DNA from: Galerina marginata
Taxonomy: Eukaryota > Basidiomycota > Agaricomycetes > Agaricales > Galerinaceae
DNA length: 64,000 bases
NCBI GenBank assembly: GCA_023014335.1
Contig: JAECYW010000018.1
Location: 1,550,001 to 1,614,000, forward strand
Direction of reading: 5' to 3'
In this document: positions 1-12,010 of the stretch, in pieces
Layout: the number at the start of each line of letters is the position of its first letter
How positions within the stretch are numbered: position 1 is the stretch's first letter
Notes under the pieces: model-generated
What the model was told of the DNA's origin: nothing
The model's database searches: none
Seen by the model: the letters and a program-made list of their open reading frames with translations, nothing else
Translations under genes and position numbers: made by a program

Positions 1-2058
1 CGAGTTTACTCACCCAACTCAGCGTCTTTTCGCGGTCGGTACACTCGTCGAGAGCATCAATGACAATATATGCAGGCGAGAATCCATCGAGAATATTTCG
101 CAGAACGTTTTGAAGTTGAATTACCGATGGCTGCTGATGATCTCCACAGCGGTTATATAGAGCTGCCAATTCTACCGGTACACCGCCGCTCTGGTGAGAG
201 AACTGTGAAATGAGGCATCGGATGAGCTTGTTGTGAAGTTGTAGTTCGCTTTGTGAATCTCTTCCATCAAAGAAGAAATATGCAATTGCCGGTGGTGGAA
301 TTGTCTCGGAGAGTTTATTGATAATTGACGAGCTGAGAAGACCGCTCGTCGACATTCCTAGCGCACCACTCGTAAAGAAGAGACTCACCATAGGATGCTT
401 TTACCGCTTCCAGCTATGGAATTGTTTAACACTCAAATTCAACAGCTTACTAACAAGCTTACCCTTTCCTTTAACCCAAAGAAACCCAGGGGTTTCTCGC
501 CACTTGTTGAATCGCTCGCCTTCGAGAAACCAGGCGCAGGTGTCTACCTGACGTTTTTCGTCTGCTTCATTACGATTCCTGGAGCTGTCAGGCGGGGATA
601 GCCAGTTGCGAATCTTTTCCGCTGAGCAATTGATCAAATTATTTCAATTATCGAAGGGACAGGAACTCGAAAGTACCTATTTTGTCGTCCTTGATTGCCT
701 CCAATGTCCATCCTATGCCCACCGTGAATGAATCAGAGAAAGGATGTCGTCAAAGAACTAGAAATGTACCGGTTTGGTTCACGCCATCCTCAATCTTCTT
801 TACTCGAGTGTTCGTGTCAAAATTGATTCTATCGGAAAGCTTCGCCTTCAGAGCGGCGCAGCTATCTCGGCATTCCCCAATACGAGATTTTAGACCGGCG
901 GGTATCTGGATTTTGACAGTTCGCGCTACGAGCAAACCGTCGTTAGACTTGACAGCGTTACGGAGGAGCGGGTTAGGATTACCTGCCCAGGACAATTTTG
1001 CATATTCATGAATGAGACATGCAACCTGTAGTGATTGACGGCTGATTTCTTCGATGACATTGTCCGTGTTTGGGATCACTGAAAGATCAGGAATCGCATT
1101 TGCAGTACCCAACAGTTCGCGCAAGGTGCTGGCGAGGTCTCGAATGGATTTATCCTGGAGCTCTGTCTCCTGTACAGCCTGCTCGAGTAATATCTGACAT
1201 TCATATCAGCTTTCCGGACATCTCGTAGGTTAATTCACCTGATAAAGACTGGAAACAATGGTCCACGATGCGTTGAGTATCGGGTGTGCCTGATCGCCAC
1301 CATAAGCCGATTTCCTGTGAGAGTCAATAGACACAGAGGTTAATGTCATACCTGAGAGAGCTTGTCCATAATATTCTTGGTCAATTGTAATACTTTCCCG
1401 ACCGTCGAAACAGTGCTCCACACAGCATCATTGCTTGAGAGGTGAGAAGTGTCGAGGTCAACTTTTTCCATGAATTCTTTGACATTGTCAACCGATCCGG
1501 AAATACGAGACAAAACTATCTTCATTTTGGGAGGAATGGGGTTGCCCTTCTTATCCGTCAGATCAAAACTGGTGTCTAGTTAAATCGTCTTCAACATGAA
1601 TGCATGCATATAGCGAATATTATACTCACTATTTTCGAGCAAGTCTACGACTTTCCCTTCGTATTGTCCCACGAAACCATTGAACAGAGTGATATTGGTC
1701 CCGATTCCGCGATGGAGCACAACCTTCATCATTGACGATGGCTCAAACCAGCTAAGTCCAAGAGGTGAATATCGCACCAAGAAATCATTCACAAGGCCAA
1801 GACCTACATTTTATTGTCTGCATTCCATTCCCATTTGAGCACTGATGAGCGAGGCTTAGGGCGTGTCGAGTTCGCAACCTCCTTTTCGGCCACATAAATT
1901 CGCACAGAGTACTGTGATCGTGTTCTCCGTTTCCCATTTTCAACGTCGCCTTCAACTTCGATAGCTGGATAACGATCAGCGGAAAACAACGTCATTATAA
2001 CTATCGCGTTCTTACTTCCTAAGATCGCGCTCAGTAGCAACGGTGTATCTGTCGCCAT
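1..2058 (-). CDS. C2-like/NACHT STAND protein, 5' part only
   Basis: N-terminal part of a fungal NLR-like STAND NTPase, a class that acts in non-self recognition and cell death. The start is the ATG at 2058. Exons read 2058-2016, 1964-1808, 1751-1630, 1575-1352, 1289-1239, 1193-983, 925 to about 773, a short exon near 716-681, about 627-472, a 25-nt exon near 416-392, and 332-14, where a GTGAGT donor leads off the left edge. The first ~130 residues look like a C2 beta-sandwich (motifs SQYSVRIYVAE and NITLFNGFVGQYEGKVVDLL). A helical linker follows, then AEKIRNWLSPPD, which usually precedes fungal NACHT domains. Walker A (AGSGKSIL) is supplied by the tiny 25-nt exon, and Walker B reads YIVIDALDEC. 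All phases agree, so the visible part looks intact. The C-terminal sensor repeats, if any, lie outside the window. Confidence 0.85.
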
Positions 2059-2849
2059 ATTGAGAGGAAAGAGAACTATGATGATAGGCGTAAGAGAGGA
2101 GGATGGGAACTCGAAGCTGACATGTACTGCCTTGTGGGTACAGCCGCATGTCGAGGAGAAACAGCATGTCAAGTACGTTATATTTATTGATTTCCCGGAT
2201 GTGGGACCGGTGTAACCGTGGGCTTAGGCCCGAGCTGCTCGAGATTAGATACAGTATTTGACCGGTCCTTTGTACACCATGGGTCCTTTGTACACTACGA
2301 CTTTCCTCAATTGAAACGGCTACGAATGCAATAAAATATGTTCTGACTCATAGAAATACTCTTTACATACCTTCGAAACAGCGAATTTACGGGGGAAGGA
2401 CGGTGTGAAATCTGTGACGTCAAGAATACCTGATTTGGTCATTTTCATCAAATGTGTATTTCTCATTTTGGTATGCATTATTCAAGCCCGAACACCAGTT
2501 AAACTGTATTCAGAACACTCACAGCAATCAGTTAAACTATCCACTAAAAAAATTAAGAAAATGCACCAAAAACTCGTGGAGAAAATCGCAAATTACTGTC
2601 GGAGAGGGGAAAAGGGGGATGACAGGTAAGTACGTAAGCATCATGGTAATTGACCCAATTGAGTTGAGTGATTACAAATTTGTAATGAACGCCGGTGAGT
2701 AGACCGGATTAGCCCGTAGCACAGCATGTCCGTATGTAGACAAGCGCGGTCGCATGACCAATACATCACTTCTTGCCTTTTGCCATTGCGCGACGCGACT
2801 CCGTGAGGCTGCTCGACGCGTTCCCGAGCTCAGCTTCCCAGGCCCGAAC
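2059..2849. other. intergenic, no gene recognised
   Basis: About 0.8 kb separates the STAND gene from the kinase-like gene. Short open frames occur but show no family motif and no consistent splicing. A short direct repeat (GGTCCTTTGTACAC, second copy starting GGG) lies near 2264-2297. The kinase-like frame ends at 2850; I searched the reverse strand below it for an HxDLKP-type catalytic loop and saw none. Confidence 0.4.
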
Positions 2850-3685
2850 CTAATTCCCCCACTCCACCGGATAACCCTCAGTTCCATCGGTCAAAAGGTC
2901 GTCGAAAACGTCGGTCAATGTTCCCGCAGGCATGAATGGCATTAGGTATTCATGGAACTCGTAATTTGAGTCGTTGGTTATGAGGAAGACAGGCTTGATA
3001 ATGAATGGGGATTGAAGACGATTGAGATGCTCAACACCAGAAAGGAGAACGGTCATCGGTCGATCCTGTCGATCTACGGGTATTTCATACCTCTTAAACA
3101 CGTACCAGGTGTCTTCGGGGTCTCCGGTAATAGTGACGAGGTCGATATGAAAATGTAGAGTCTCCACAGGACACTTTCGGAGACGAGCTCGAGAGATCGG
3201 GACACTCGCAACAGTAGCCAACGTCTCAGGAATGTGGGGATAGGCCTTATCTTCGGGTAAATTCCTTGGCAGGAGAGAGACGTTCAAAGTCCCGTTGACC
3301 GTCTCTATTTCAACCCTAGTAACAGGTTGCAAGTTATCGACTTTATTGAGGACCTATAGGCCGTGGACTATCAGCGGAATACAATTAGTTGAATGGCGGT
3401 ATTTGAACGCTCGCGTACCTCGTTTCGGAATGTCTTCAGATCGAGAGAACTTTCAGCCTGCAAGGCCTCGTTCTCCACACAGTTAGCCTCGCCGTCATTC
3501 CACGAGTAGTAAACGGTAACGAAAAATCCGGTTTCGTGACACTCGTCGTCAGCTTGGTACAAGAAGGTGGTGGAACCTGCCGTGGCTCCTACATCTTCGG
3601 TGTCAAGGTCCCAACCGGAGCCTTCAAGCGAGGAATGGTCCACTATCAAGTCCTCCTCCTCCTGTTTGTTCCTTGGTCTGAGCAT
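2850..3685 (-). CDS. protein kinase-like protein, truncated after N-lobe
   Basis: Two exons, 3685-3419 and 3353-2850, joined by a phase-0 GT-AG intron, give a 256-residue frame from a true ATG. The N-terminal ~90 residues are acidic and unrecognised. The last ~80 residues resemble a kinase N-lobe: YVFKRYE as a beta-3-like strand, then VEHLNRLQSPFIIKPV and EYLMPFMPAGTLTDVF, which matches the usual alphaC-beta4-hinge pattern. The frame stops just after PVEWG, where kinases enter helix E, so catalytic HRD and DFG motifs are missing. It could be a truncated pseudogene or a kinase-derived non-catalytic protein. The family assignment is inferred from pattern only. It lies 0.8 kb upstream of the STAND gene on the same strand. 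Confidence 0.5.
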
Positions 3686-3689
3686 TCTG

Positions 3690-6680
3690 GATTTTGAGGG
3701 GTTGCCTAGCGCTAGACGGGTAATCGGTTGTAGCCCAAGGTATCGAGTCCACCATTCTCCAAATACATACCCTCATTCCCACGACCTTTAGGTCTTGGGT
3801 TTTAGAGGGTAGTTGGATCCGAATTTTGGTGGTCGACGCATTCTGGTCGCCCGTGATCACCTCGTGACGACAGTCTCAGAATCAGATTTTCTATCGCTCC
3901 CCACCTCCTTCCTTGCTCCCCTCATTGTCAACGCCTCTCTCGCGTTCATGTTCTAAACATGTTCTAAACAGCTATAGTAAATGTTGAACGTTGGGTGGCC
4001 GAGAAATCCGAGCGAATGATGGAGTCGTTCAATGGTTTTTCGATTAAACGTCAATAAGCACCCATTTCCCCGAACTCAATAACGCCTATCTGGAATCAAA
4101 CTTTTTCTTTTTCTTTTGCTGTTGTGAAGTGAATCTTTATCATTTGTATTTAATTCAATGTATAAAAGAAGAGGTGTGATCCCAGTTTTTGCCTGGCTGT
4201 CAGCTATCCCACTGAGCAAGGGAGTGGGCTTTGCCGGGCACCGGCCCTACCGTGCTTATATCCCAAAACGGACAATAGTTGACGCGACGCGCCTGTCACG
4301 TGAACGTTGACGGGTTGACGCGTGTCGTCCACCTCGATACGACCACCCTCCCTGCCTTTCTTTGCACACTCTTGCTGCTTTGGTGAGGAATAAAACTTCT
4401 CTCAAGGCTTTGCTGTGGTTGATTACGAAATCTGGGCAGGACACGTCCTTCGCCGCCCTGCTGAACGACCAAGAGCGACAAGTTGGTGAGGACGGCGGTG
4501 AGGCCGAGAGTACCAACACCCGGATTACCTCCAAAACCTGCCAATACCTAGTCTCTATCGTCAGGTAATGCTTCGTCAACGCTCGATGATGCCCACACCC
4601 CGACACCACGACCGACCTCGTCTCCCTCTGCCCGGCCAACTCAGGCTTGTTCACAAGCATTGCGGGCCGGAGCTGTGCCCAAGTTCTACGGGCGGGCTCT
4701 CGCACTCCTCAATGCCCGCTGCCTGCTGTTCTCCGGGTTCTACACAGTCGACACCATCCGTGCCTTCGCAGTTGTGTCCTCTCCACCAAGGAGATGATGA
4801 TGTTCAGGCAGCTGTATCTCGGTGCGTTACTGCTCTCAGACGCGAACTCTGTTCAATTATTTATAGTTTCTGCGCAGTTTTCGCGGCTGCTCGTAGTCGG
4901 CGGTAATGCATGCCACGCTTTACTGCACGAACTTCGGCGGCTTATCTGATGTCAATGCCGACTTTTGGTTCAGCGAAGAGCTCGAAAGCAGGAAAGGTAG
5001 ATAGGGGCGAAGTTGGAAGGGAAACAGGAACCCTAGGATTGGAAACGATCCTCCGGCGCGACGGTGGAGATGTGGTAGAGTCGGAAGTCAGAAACCCGGC
5101 CACTTATACGCTTCCTTCTTCTCCTTTTCTTTATCAGGCTGCCTTCTCGACTTTCATGTACGTCAGTCCGGTATCCGGTTGATCTATTTCTACCACTCAT
5201 CGTCTCACAATTATTCTAGTTTCATATCTTATCTTTCTCTTGCACTTTTCTCGTGTTGTATTGACTTATTTTAAAATTGGTCGTTCGTCCAGGCCCGTGG
5301 GATGTCGACATCCACCGTCGCTTCCCAAGTTCGTGATTCAGCCTGAATTAGTTCCAGACACTCGCGAACGCAGTCGCGCCACTTTTATATGGGCTGACTT
5401 TGATTCTTTGAGTTTGATTCTTTGGGACTCGATACGCGGCCAGGTTGGACATGCTGTTCACAGCGACGTCGACCTGGAATCGAAATCGGGAAAGCTCTAG
5501 CCCCTCAAGATGACGATGCTCATGACGTCCATGTATTTCCGTTTCCATTCCTCGGCTTAACGATTGTTCTCACCGTATTTCTGCTTTATCCAGGGGGCGT
5601 AGGATTTGTGCACTCTGACGATCGAGTTTCTGGTTCTGTTAGCTGGCCCAGGGTTCATATGTAAACATTCTCATTCTCGTTTCGGTCTGTAATTTTTCTC
5701 TTGAGTCTCTACACTCGCTGAGTCATCGAACTTCCTCTTCACAGGTGTAAAATTCTTCACTCACGCAAACCCTTTACTCTTCAGTGTCCATGCGGTCCTC
5801 TGCGTGACTCGAGATCTTTCGAAAGTTATTTCTGTATTCATTCTGGGGATGCCCCGAAACGATTGCCGCGCTTCAAAGTCTCCATAAATTTACCTGGGCT
5901 CATTCTCTATAATCTATGACCAGGTGATTTGATACCGACGATGTTTTTGCGCCCGACGAACCACGTCTGCTTTCACGGCAAGGTTCACTCTACGCGATTC
6001 AACGTCCCGCTTCGTTAAAGCCAATTATTACATGGAAGACGGTCTAAATCACTTTAATGGCGGCTTCTTGCGTTTTTTTCTGCCTTGTCTCTATGTCGAA
6101 CATCTGTCTCAACTGGACATATGGAAAACTCTTGTGTCTTGGATCTCGAATGGACTGGCGACCACGTTAGTCCCCGATGCGGGTGGGCTTGATTTTATAA
6201 ACGGTTAATTCTATGTTCAAGATATACCTGAAAGTGTACTTGAATAAGAATCCGCGTTTATCTAGTACTCACCGCATTTTCTACCGCATCTGGGAGCCGC
6301 TCGCTCTCTTCAAATGCCTTTTCGCCGATCTTTTTTGGTTCGAACTGAGCGCTTAAGTGTTTATCCTACGCAGTCTCAGCGTAGGCCTATTATTGTCCTG
6401 TCTCCACACTAGCTTCGGTAACATGTCTACTTTGGACCTATTTCTCTCAGTTCTCGAAGCATAAATAACCTGAATGTGTCACTTGACGCAATTTGACCCC
6501 ATCCTTGCAAACGGATATGACACAATCTCCAACCTTCAACCGTGAAGCCCAGGAATTTGTGCTGAGGCGGTCCGGACACTGGGCCAGTCTATCTCCTGAG
6601 AACGCATGATAAAGCCTTAAATACTCGGTTGCACCTTGAAGAGGAGTCCGAGTCTCCTTTCCTCATTTGCCTGTACAAGA
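3690..6680. other. long intergenic region, no supported gene
   Basis: Open frames of up to ~150 codons exist on both strands around 4250-4950, but neither strand shows a recognisable domain or coherent splicing. The block starting near 4255 contains a GACGCGACGCGC plus CACGTG cluster that recurs in diverged form near 41220-41260, so part of it may be a dispersed repeat. The rest (5000-6680) is stop-rich, pyrimidine-rich DNA in which I see no features. Confidence 0.4.
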
Positions 6681-6689
6681 TCGCTTGAA

Positions 6690-9641
6690 ATGGGTGCAGG
6701 ACCTGCAGTATCTGGAACCGCTGGTGAAGTTCGAAGCTATGAACACCTCCTTGATCACAGGCCCTGGTACAAGAATCGCCGTACGTCTTCATCGTTGCTG
6801 AAACCGCAGAACGTTTAACCGTTTTCTAGGAATAATTTTGCTTAACTTTTGGATCACTGTACTGTATGTATTTTCTTTCCTCGTTGTATATTATTTCGTA
6901 TTCTTACTAAGGACTCATAGACTTGTTACATCCTCCACCAATGGCTACGATGGTAACAGGCGCATCCATTTCACTTCCGTAGGATCTGGTCTGACAATTT
7001 ATGTCGCAACTTAGGCAGTATGATGAGTGAGTTGAATATATTCTAGAAACGATTACTTGTGGGGTTTTTCTGAAGTGATTCCCGGCAGACGGTTTACAGT
7101 CTTTGCCACAGTGGCAAAAAGCATTCAATAACCCTCATGGTGGATCGGTAAGATTAAATAATTATAACAAGAGCTTACTTATATTGCGCACTCTATTTTA
7201 GCTTGGGTTGCTCGGCGCTATTCAGGTATATTCTCCTTCATTCGGTCTATTCGCCTTCCTAACAGGAACTCAGAACATCGGCTCCCTTTCAGCTCTCCCG
7301 TTTGCGCCATATATGGCCGACATTCTTGGTAGAAAGTCCTGCATCGTTTGGGGTGCTTGTTTGATGGTTATCGGGACCGTTCTTCAAACGGCGTCGCAGA
7401 ATGTCCATATGTTCATCGGTGCTCGGTCAGTTCTTCCTTGAGACTCTGACGGCGAATGACTGAAAGCGTAACGTCACGATCGCAGCTGGCTTATTGGATT
7501 TGGCCTTAATTTTGCGGCGACTGGCGCACCTATGCTGATATCGGAGCTGGCATACCCCAGTCAGTTCAAGTCATTCTAGACGTGATATTACCTTCACATT
7601 TAAATTTCTCACAGGCCAGAGAGGCCAGATAACTTCGCTGTATAACAGTCTTTGGTGCGTATAGTTGAAAGGAAGAAATAATTGTTGGAATTCTTTTAAC
7701 TGTGTTTTACAACAGGATATTTGGCAGCTTTATTGCTGCTTGGACCGTAGGGACATCCTTCTCGCACTTCACCACAATCATTGATCTTGATTTGACAGAC
7801 TTTTGGAACGTTCCACATCGGTACAAGCTGGTCGTGGAGAATTCCGTCCTGCCATTCAGGGATTCCCTTCTGTCATCCAGCTATGTTTGATCTGGTTTGT
7901 TCCCGAGTCGCCGAGGTGGTTAGTGAGCAAAGGAAGGTGCGCTGAATTACCAGATCCTGTCCGTATAACCCATTGATCGCGGCGCAAAAACCAGAGAGGA
8001 AGAAGCGCTTCGCACTCTAGCATATTACCATGCTAATGGAAATGAGTGAGTCGCACCGTCTTACTTCCGTTACTTTCCAGTCGTTCAACGACTTTTTCTG
8101 TTCAGAAAGGACCCGCTTGTTCAATATGAGTACCAGGAAATTGTAACTACCATTCAACTAGACAAGGAAGTCGAAAACACCGTGGGTTGGACGACGCTCT
8201 TTAAAACTCCTGGAAACCGGAAACGGATGAGGATCATTATCGCTATTGCGTTCTTCTCGCAGTGGTCTGGTAATGGACTAGCGTAAGATTCTTAGAATCG
8301 TCATCATAGTGCCGCCATATACTGATTTAAATCGCATTAGATCGTACTGTAAGTATTTTCAATTTTAGTATGCTTTTCCAACTCATAAAACTGGGTCCCA
8401 GACCTCAATAAGGTCCTCGACGCTATTGGCAGTTCGTGGCTCTTCCTTTCTTGCGTATTCTTGCAAATTGACGGTGTTGCTCCTTGACAGTCACAAGCCC
8501 AACAATCCAGCTACTCATTGTACGCTTCCCTCGCCTGACGTCCATTGAACCTAATCTGATGCAGTATCGCAGAACGGAGTCCTCCAAATTTACAACTTTG
8601 TCATTTGCGTCTTTGGCTCCCTTTGGTGCGATAAAATAGGTCGAAGAAAGCTTTTCATCGCGTCAACTGCTGGTATTTCCTTGTCATTTACGCGCTGTAT
8701 TGACAATAGCTAACTAAAAATGTTGAATAGGCATGCTTGTCTGTTGGATCCTTGAAACCGTGTGCTTTGCCCTCTATTCAGAAAGGGGTACGACAGCAGC
8801 GGCTCATACTTTTATCGCCATGATCTGTAAGGCCCATAACCCTTATCTCGTCAATTGATCTAACCAACATTCTAGACCTATTTTCTACGTTCTACGCCGT
8901 GCGTTCTTCTGATCATGTTATATATTTGGAATTTGGGCTCACATACATCTTAGTTGGCCTATTCTCCACTCATCGTTACGTGAGTTTAACGAATATATAT
9001 ACCTAAAAATAATGTCGCTTATATCGGTCCAAGCTACACAATCGAAATCCTACCGTATAATCTGCGTTCAAAGGCTTCACTGTGTTTAACTTCACTATTT
9101 GCGCTTCCTTGGTGTTCAACCAGTGAGTGACGCATCTTAGCCGCGGTAAATCTCACTTACACCACAAAGATACGTCAATCCGATTGCCCTTCAAAAGTAA
9201 GTAACGCCAGTGGATGTAGGTCAGCATACTGAACTTTCTGTTTTGTAGTATCGGATGGAAATACTATGTGCGTAATATCTTTTCACTTGATAGCAAGGCC
9301 TTATATTCTCAGACCGTATATATCGCTTGGCTGACTTTCGAACTCATATTTATCTGGATGTACCTTGTGGAGACAAAAAATGTAAGACCTCTTGACATTT
9401 TTGAACCTTTTTTCGGTTATAACCTGAACCTTGCACCGTAGCGCACGCTAGAGGAAACCGCAGCGTAAGTATTTCAAATTTAAATATACTGAAGGATCCT
9501 ATGACCTACCTATCTATTGCAGAATTTTCGACGGAGATGACCAAGGTCGCTTTGATTGAAAAGCATGCCGTTAATCATTCGGAAATGAAAACTTCTGATG
9601 ATGGTCATGTCGAGAATCTGGATGAGAAGGATTCGCTGTAG
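6690..9641 (+). pseudogene. MFS sugar transporter, about 20 exons, three frame breaks
   Basis: Major facilitator of the fungal hexose/lactose-permease type (12-TM sugar:H+ symporter family). The probable start is the ATG at 6690 (MGAGPAVSG). Seen in order: TNGYDGSMMNGLQ near TM1; MADILGRK and RWLIGFGLNF (exon 7486-7559); the PESPRWLVSKGR motif after TM6; FFSQWSGNGLASYYLNKVL in TM7, which includes an 8-nt exon (8341-8348); DKIGRRKLF; and VETKNRTLEET after TM12. Other micro-exons include 7015-7026 (12 nt). Splicing is regular, but the frame is lost three times: one extra base at ~7849-7850 before QGFPSVIQ, one missing base at ~9074-9076 between LRSK and FTVFN, and one missing base near 9545 before the tail. 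The stop for the conserved tail (DEKDSL) is 9639-9641. Family certainty is high. Whether this is a true pseudogene or indel errors in the assembly cannot be told here. Confidence 0.85.
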
Positions 9642-10287
9642 AGAATACGGAGTTAAGCCTTGCGATTACATTCACGGACGACGGGGAAACGAGGGCCATG
9701 GGGAGAATGATGGCGGAGAGAAATTTTGTAAATATATCTACTATCGAGAAATACGATCAAACGACGAGCGCTGTAAATTATGCAAATTGATGGGAACTTC
9801 TTTATGCCTCAAATTTCTTCCCTATGCAACGTTATAGACGGCCAGTTCTAAATGTTACATCAGAGGTTGAACTGAAAAATTATCCATGAAACTTCGTTCT
9901 CCCTTGTTGATCATTCTCAGGAAATGCGAAACTGCACCGACCTGAGAATAATACATACATGTTGTAGTAGTGGAAACTGGCGATGGCCCGAGCTACATAC
10001 TCATTCCCAAAGTTGTCCCAAAGTCCTTGCGGTGCTGGGTGGCGTTTCAAACTGCGCCCACCGACGCCCGGCACGCGCGCCTCACTGCACCCGATCGGGA
10101 GCCGGTGTTCGGGGCTCGGGCTTTCGAATCCGCTGATCATGGCTTTGCCAATCAATGGCAAATTGTGCCTGTTCCTTTCGTCAAGCTCCCCAACCGTCAA
10201 CGTTTCAACCGTCAACGCCTTTTACCCTTTGCTGGCCTCTTTCGCGACTCATACTCATACCATTACCAGCTCTTTCAAGATGGAACA

Positions 10288-10412
10288 TTACAGCTAATGG
10301 TAGACGTTTTCGAAAAAACGGCTGTGCGCCCTTGCATTTGGTTGTTTGCGTAAACTAAGGCCGACAGCGGTTTTTTTCAAAAACGTCTACCATTTCGCAA
10401 ATAGCTGTAATT
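10288..10412. mobile_element. MITE-like hairpin, ~125 bp
   Basis: Two inverted arms flank a ~36-bp spacer. The left arm (10288-10325) reads ATTACAGCTA then ATGGTAGACGTTTT. The right arm (10362-10412) gives on the reverse strand ATTACAGCTA, eight extra bases, then ATGGTAGACGTTTT. Both arms go on into a run of A followed by C/G and CTGT. There is no coding capacity and no clear target duplication, so the boundaries are approximate. Confidence 0.55.
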
Positions 10413-11868
10413 CTTTCATATGCTGGAATTCGTGAGCATCTGTTTTGTCAAACTTATTACTTGTACTCACCGCTTTTTCAGTCTCATTTTGTTGTCATTT
10501 TGACTACTGTACTTAGACCACACACAAACTCTGCACTCCGGAATGTGGAATGCGAACGAATCCGTCAAGTTGCGAGGAGGTTTTGATCGTCCACGATTGA
10601 GCTCGTTTATTTCGCAGCTCATGGCCCTAGTATTCGCGTCCTGTGACCATCGTGGAGGGTAATGAAAGGTTCGTCTTTTTGGACTCGTTCAGTTCCCTCC
10701 TCATTCTCACTAGACAACCTTCGATGTTACAGAATACCGTATCTCGACGCAGGAGGACCGGCACGAAACGACCAAATGATCGCTTCTCGCGCCGCATGTC
10801 GTTTCGCAGCAGCTTTCTCTCTAGGATCGTATCCAGTTCAAGTTCGCGGGGCAACATTTTCGCCTCCGATTCTTCTCCTTCCTCGTTTTGTTTCCTAGGC
10901 AAATTTCCAACCCAGCATAGCCAAACCGTCGACCGCCAGCGAGTTACACGTCGGTCGTCGTGAAAGTATCGACCCGCTCGTTCGCCTCCGTCTTTCGACT
11001 CAGACATCACCTTGTTCCCCCATATACCATTCCCCTCAGGGCTTGTATGGGCACACAAGGGGAACCACCACATGGACACGGCTCGCTCCCTTTTGAGCTG
11101 AACATGTTTCGTGAAGGGATATGCGGAAGCGGTGTGTCCAACGCTCTGGTGGCAAGGAAGTGCTGAGTGCGGAATCGGATCTTAACGCTGGCGCCGCCCC
11201 GTGTCTGCCAGCCTTTCTACGTTGGCTTCCTTCTCCTTTGCGGAGTAGCATCCCAACCGGTCGTCCACGGCACCACGTCCACCACGCCGGCTTTTTTGTT
11301 CCCCCAATTCCAACGTCATTGTTACCTCGTCAATTGGTGCTGTCGTATTCCATCTCTCATTATCACTCGAGGTCCAGGCTGCAGTCGTGCCGTCACCCAA
11401 CCTCCTCAAAAGTAAACTTGCTTCTCGCTCCTCGCCCCCAGTAACTAATTATCACCCGATGGGTCGAATCCGACGACCTGTCTCAAAATTCAATCTCGAC
11501 CAAAAACCTCTCCGTAGCGTCCCTCTTTATCGCCATCCGCCATCCGCTTAGCCTTACCTCAACCTCAGTCTTCACCCCTCGGTTAGGTGGTCGTGGTGAC
11601 GTGGCGGGCTGTGAGCCGTGCTCGCCGCCGACGGCTCCTTCAGCTTGTTCGACGCAAGTTTAATTTCAGCGACGACGGGCGGACGCCGGAAAATATCGCT
11701 TGATCGCTTGACCTGACTATGGGGTCGTGTCGCTGCGGGCAATGTCGCCGGTGCTGTTTTCTTGGTATGAGGAGGGTGACACACCTCGACTTCAATTCAA
11801 GCCTCCAATTTCACTTATAAACGAGGCTTGAAACTTACCCAAAGCATCTATCTACCTACCCATCTTTC

Positions 11869-12010
11869 TTGACGTTAGTACTTCACCCTCGTTTCCACGT
11901 TTCCGTTGGTTCGAAATTTGGGTTGCCGCTGAAACAATTTGGCAGGTTATTCGTCCTACAACCAAATCGCGGTTATTCTGACTAATTCCTGGTGAAACTC
12001 GTACACCCTC
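11869..12010. repeat. diverged dispersed repeat, copy A
   Basis: About 130 bp here aligns by eye with 43776-43925 in the same orientation at roughly 75-80% identity. Shared stretches include GTTTCCGTT, TTATTCGTC, AACCAAAT, GCGGTTATTC and CTAATTCC. No coding sequence is recognised in either copy; this looks like an old interspersed element or a shared promoter-like segment. Confidence 0.5.

Noticed and set aside
4256..4949. 149-codon minus frame and ~110-codon plus frames
   Set aside because: Both strands are open over the same GC-rich DNA and neither shows motifs; treated as chance frames.
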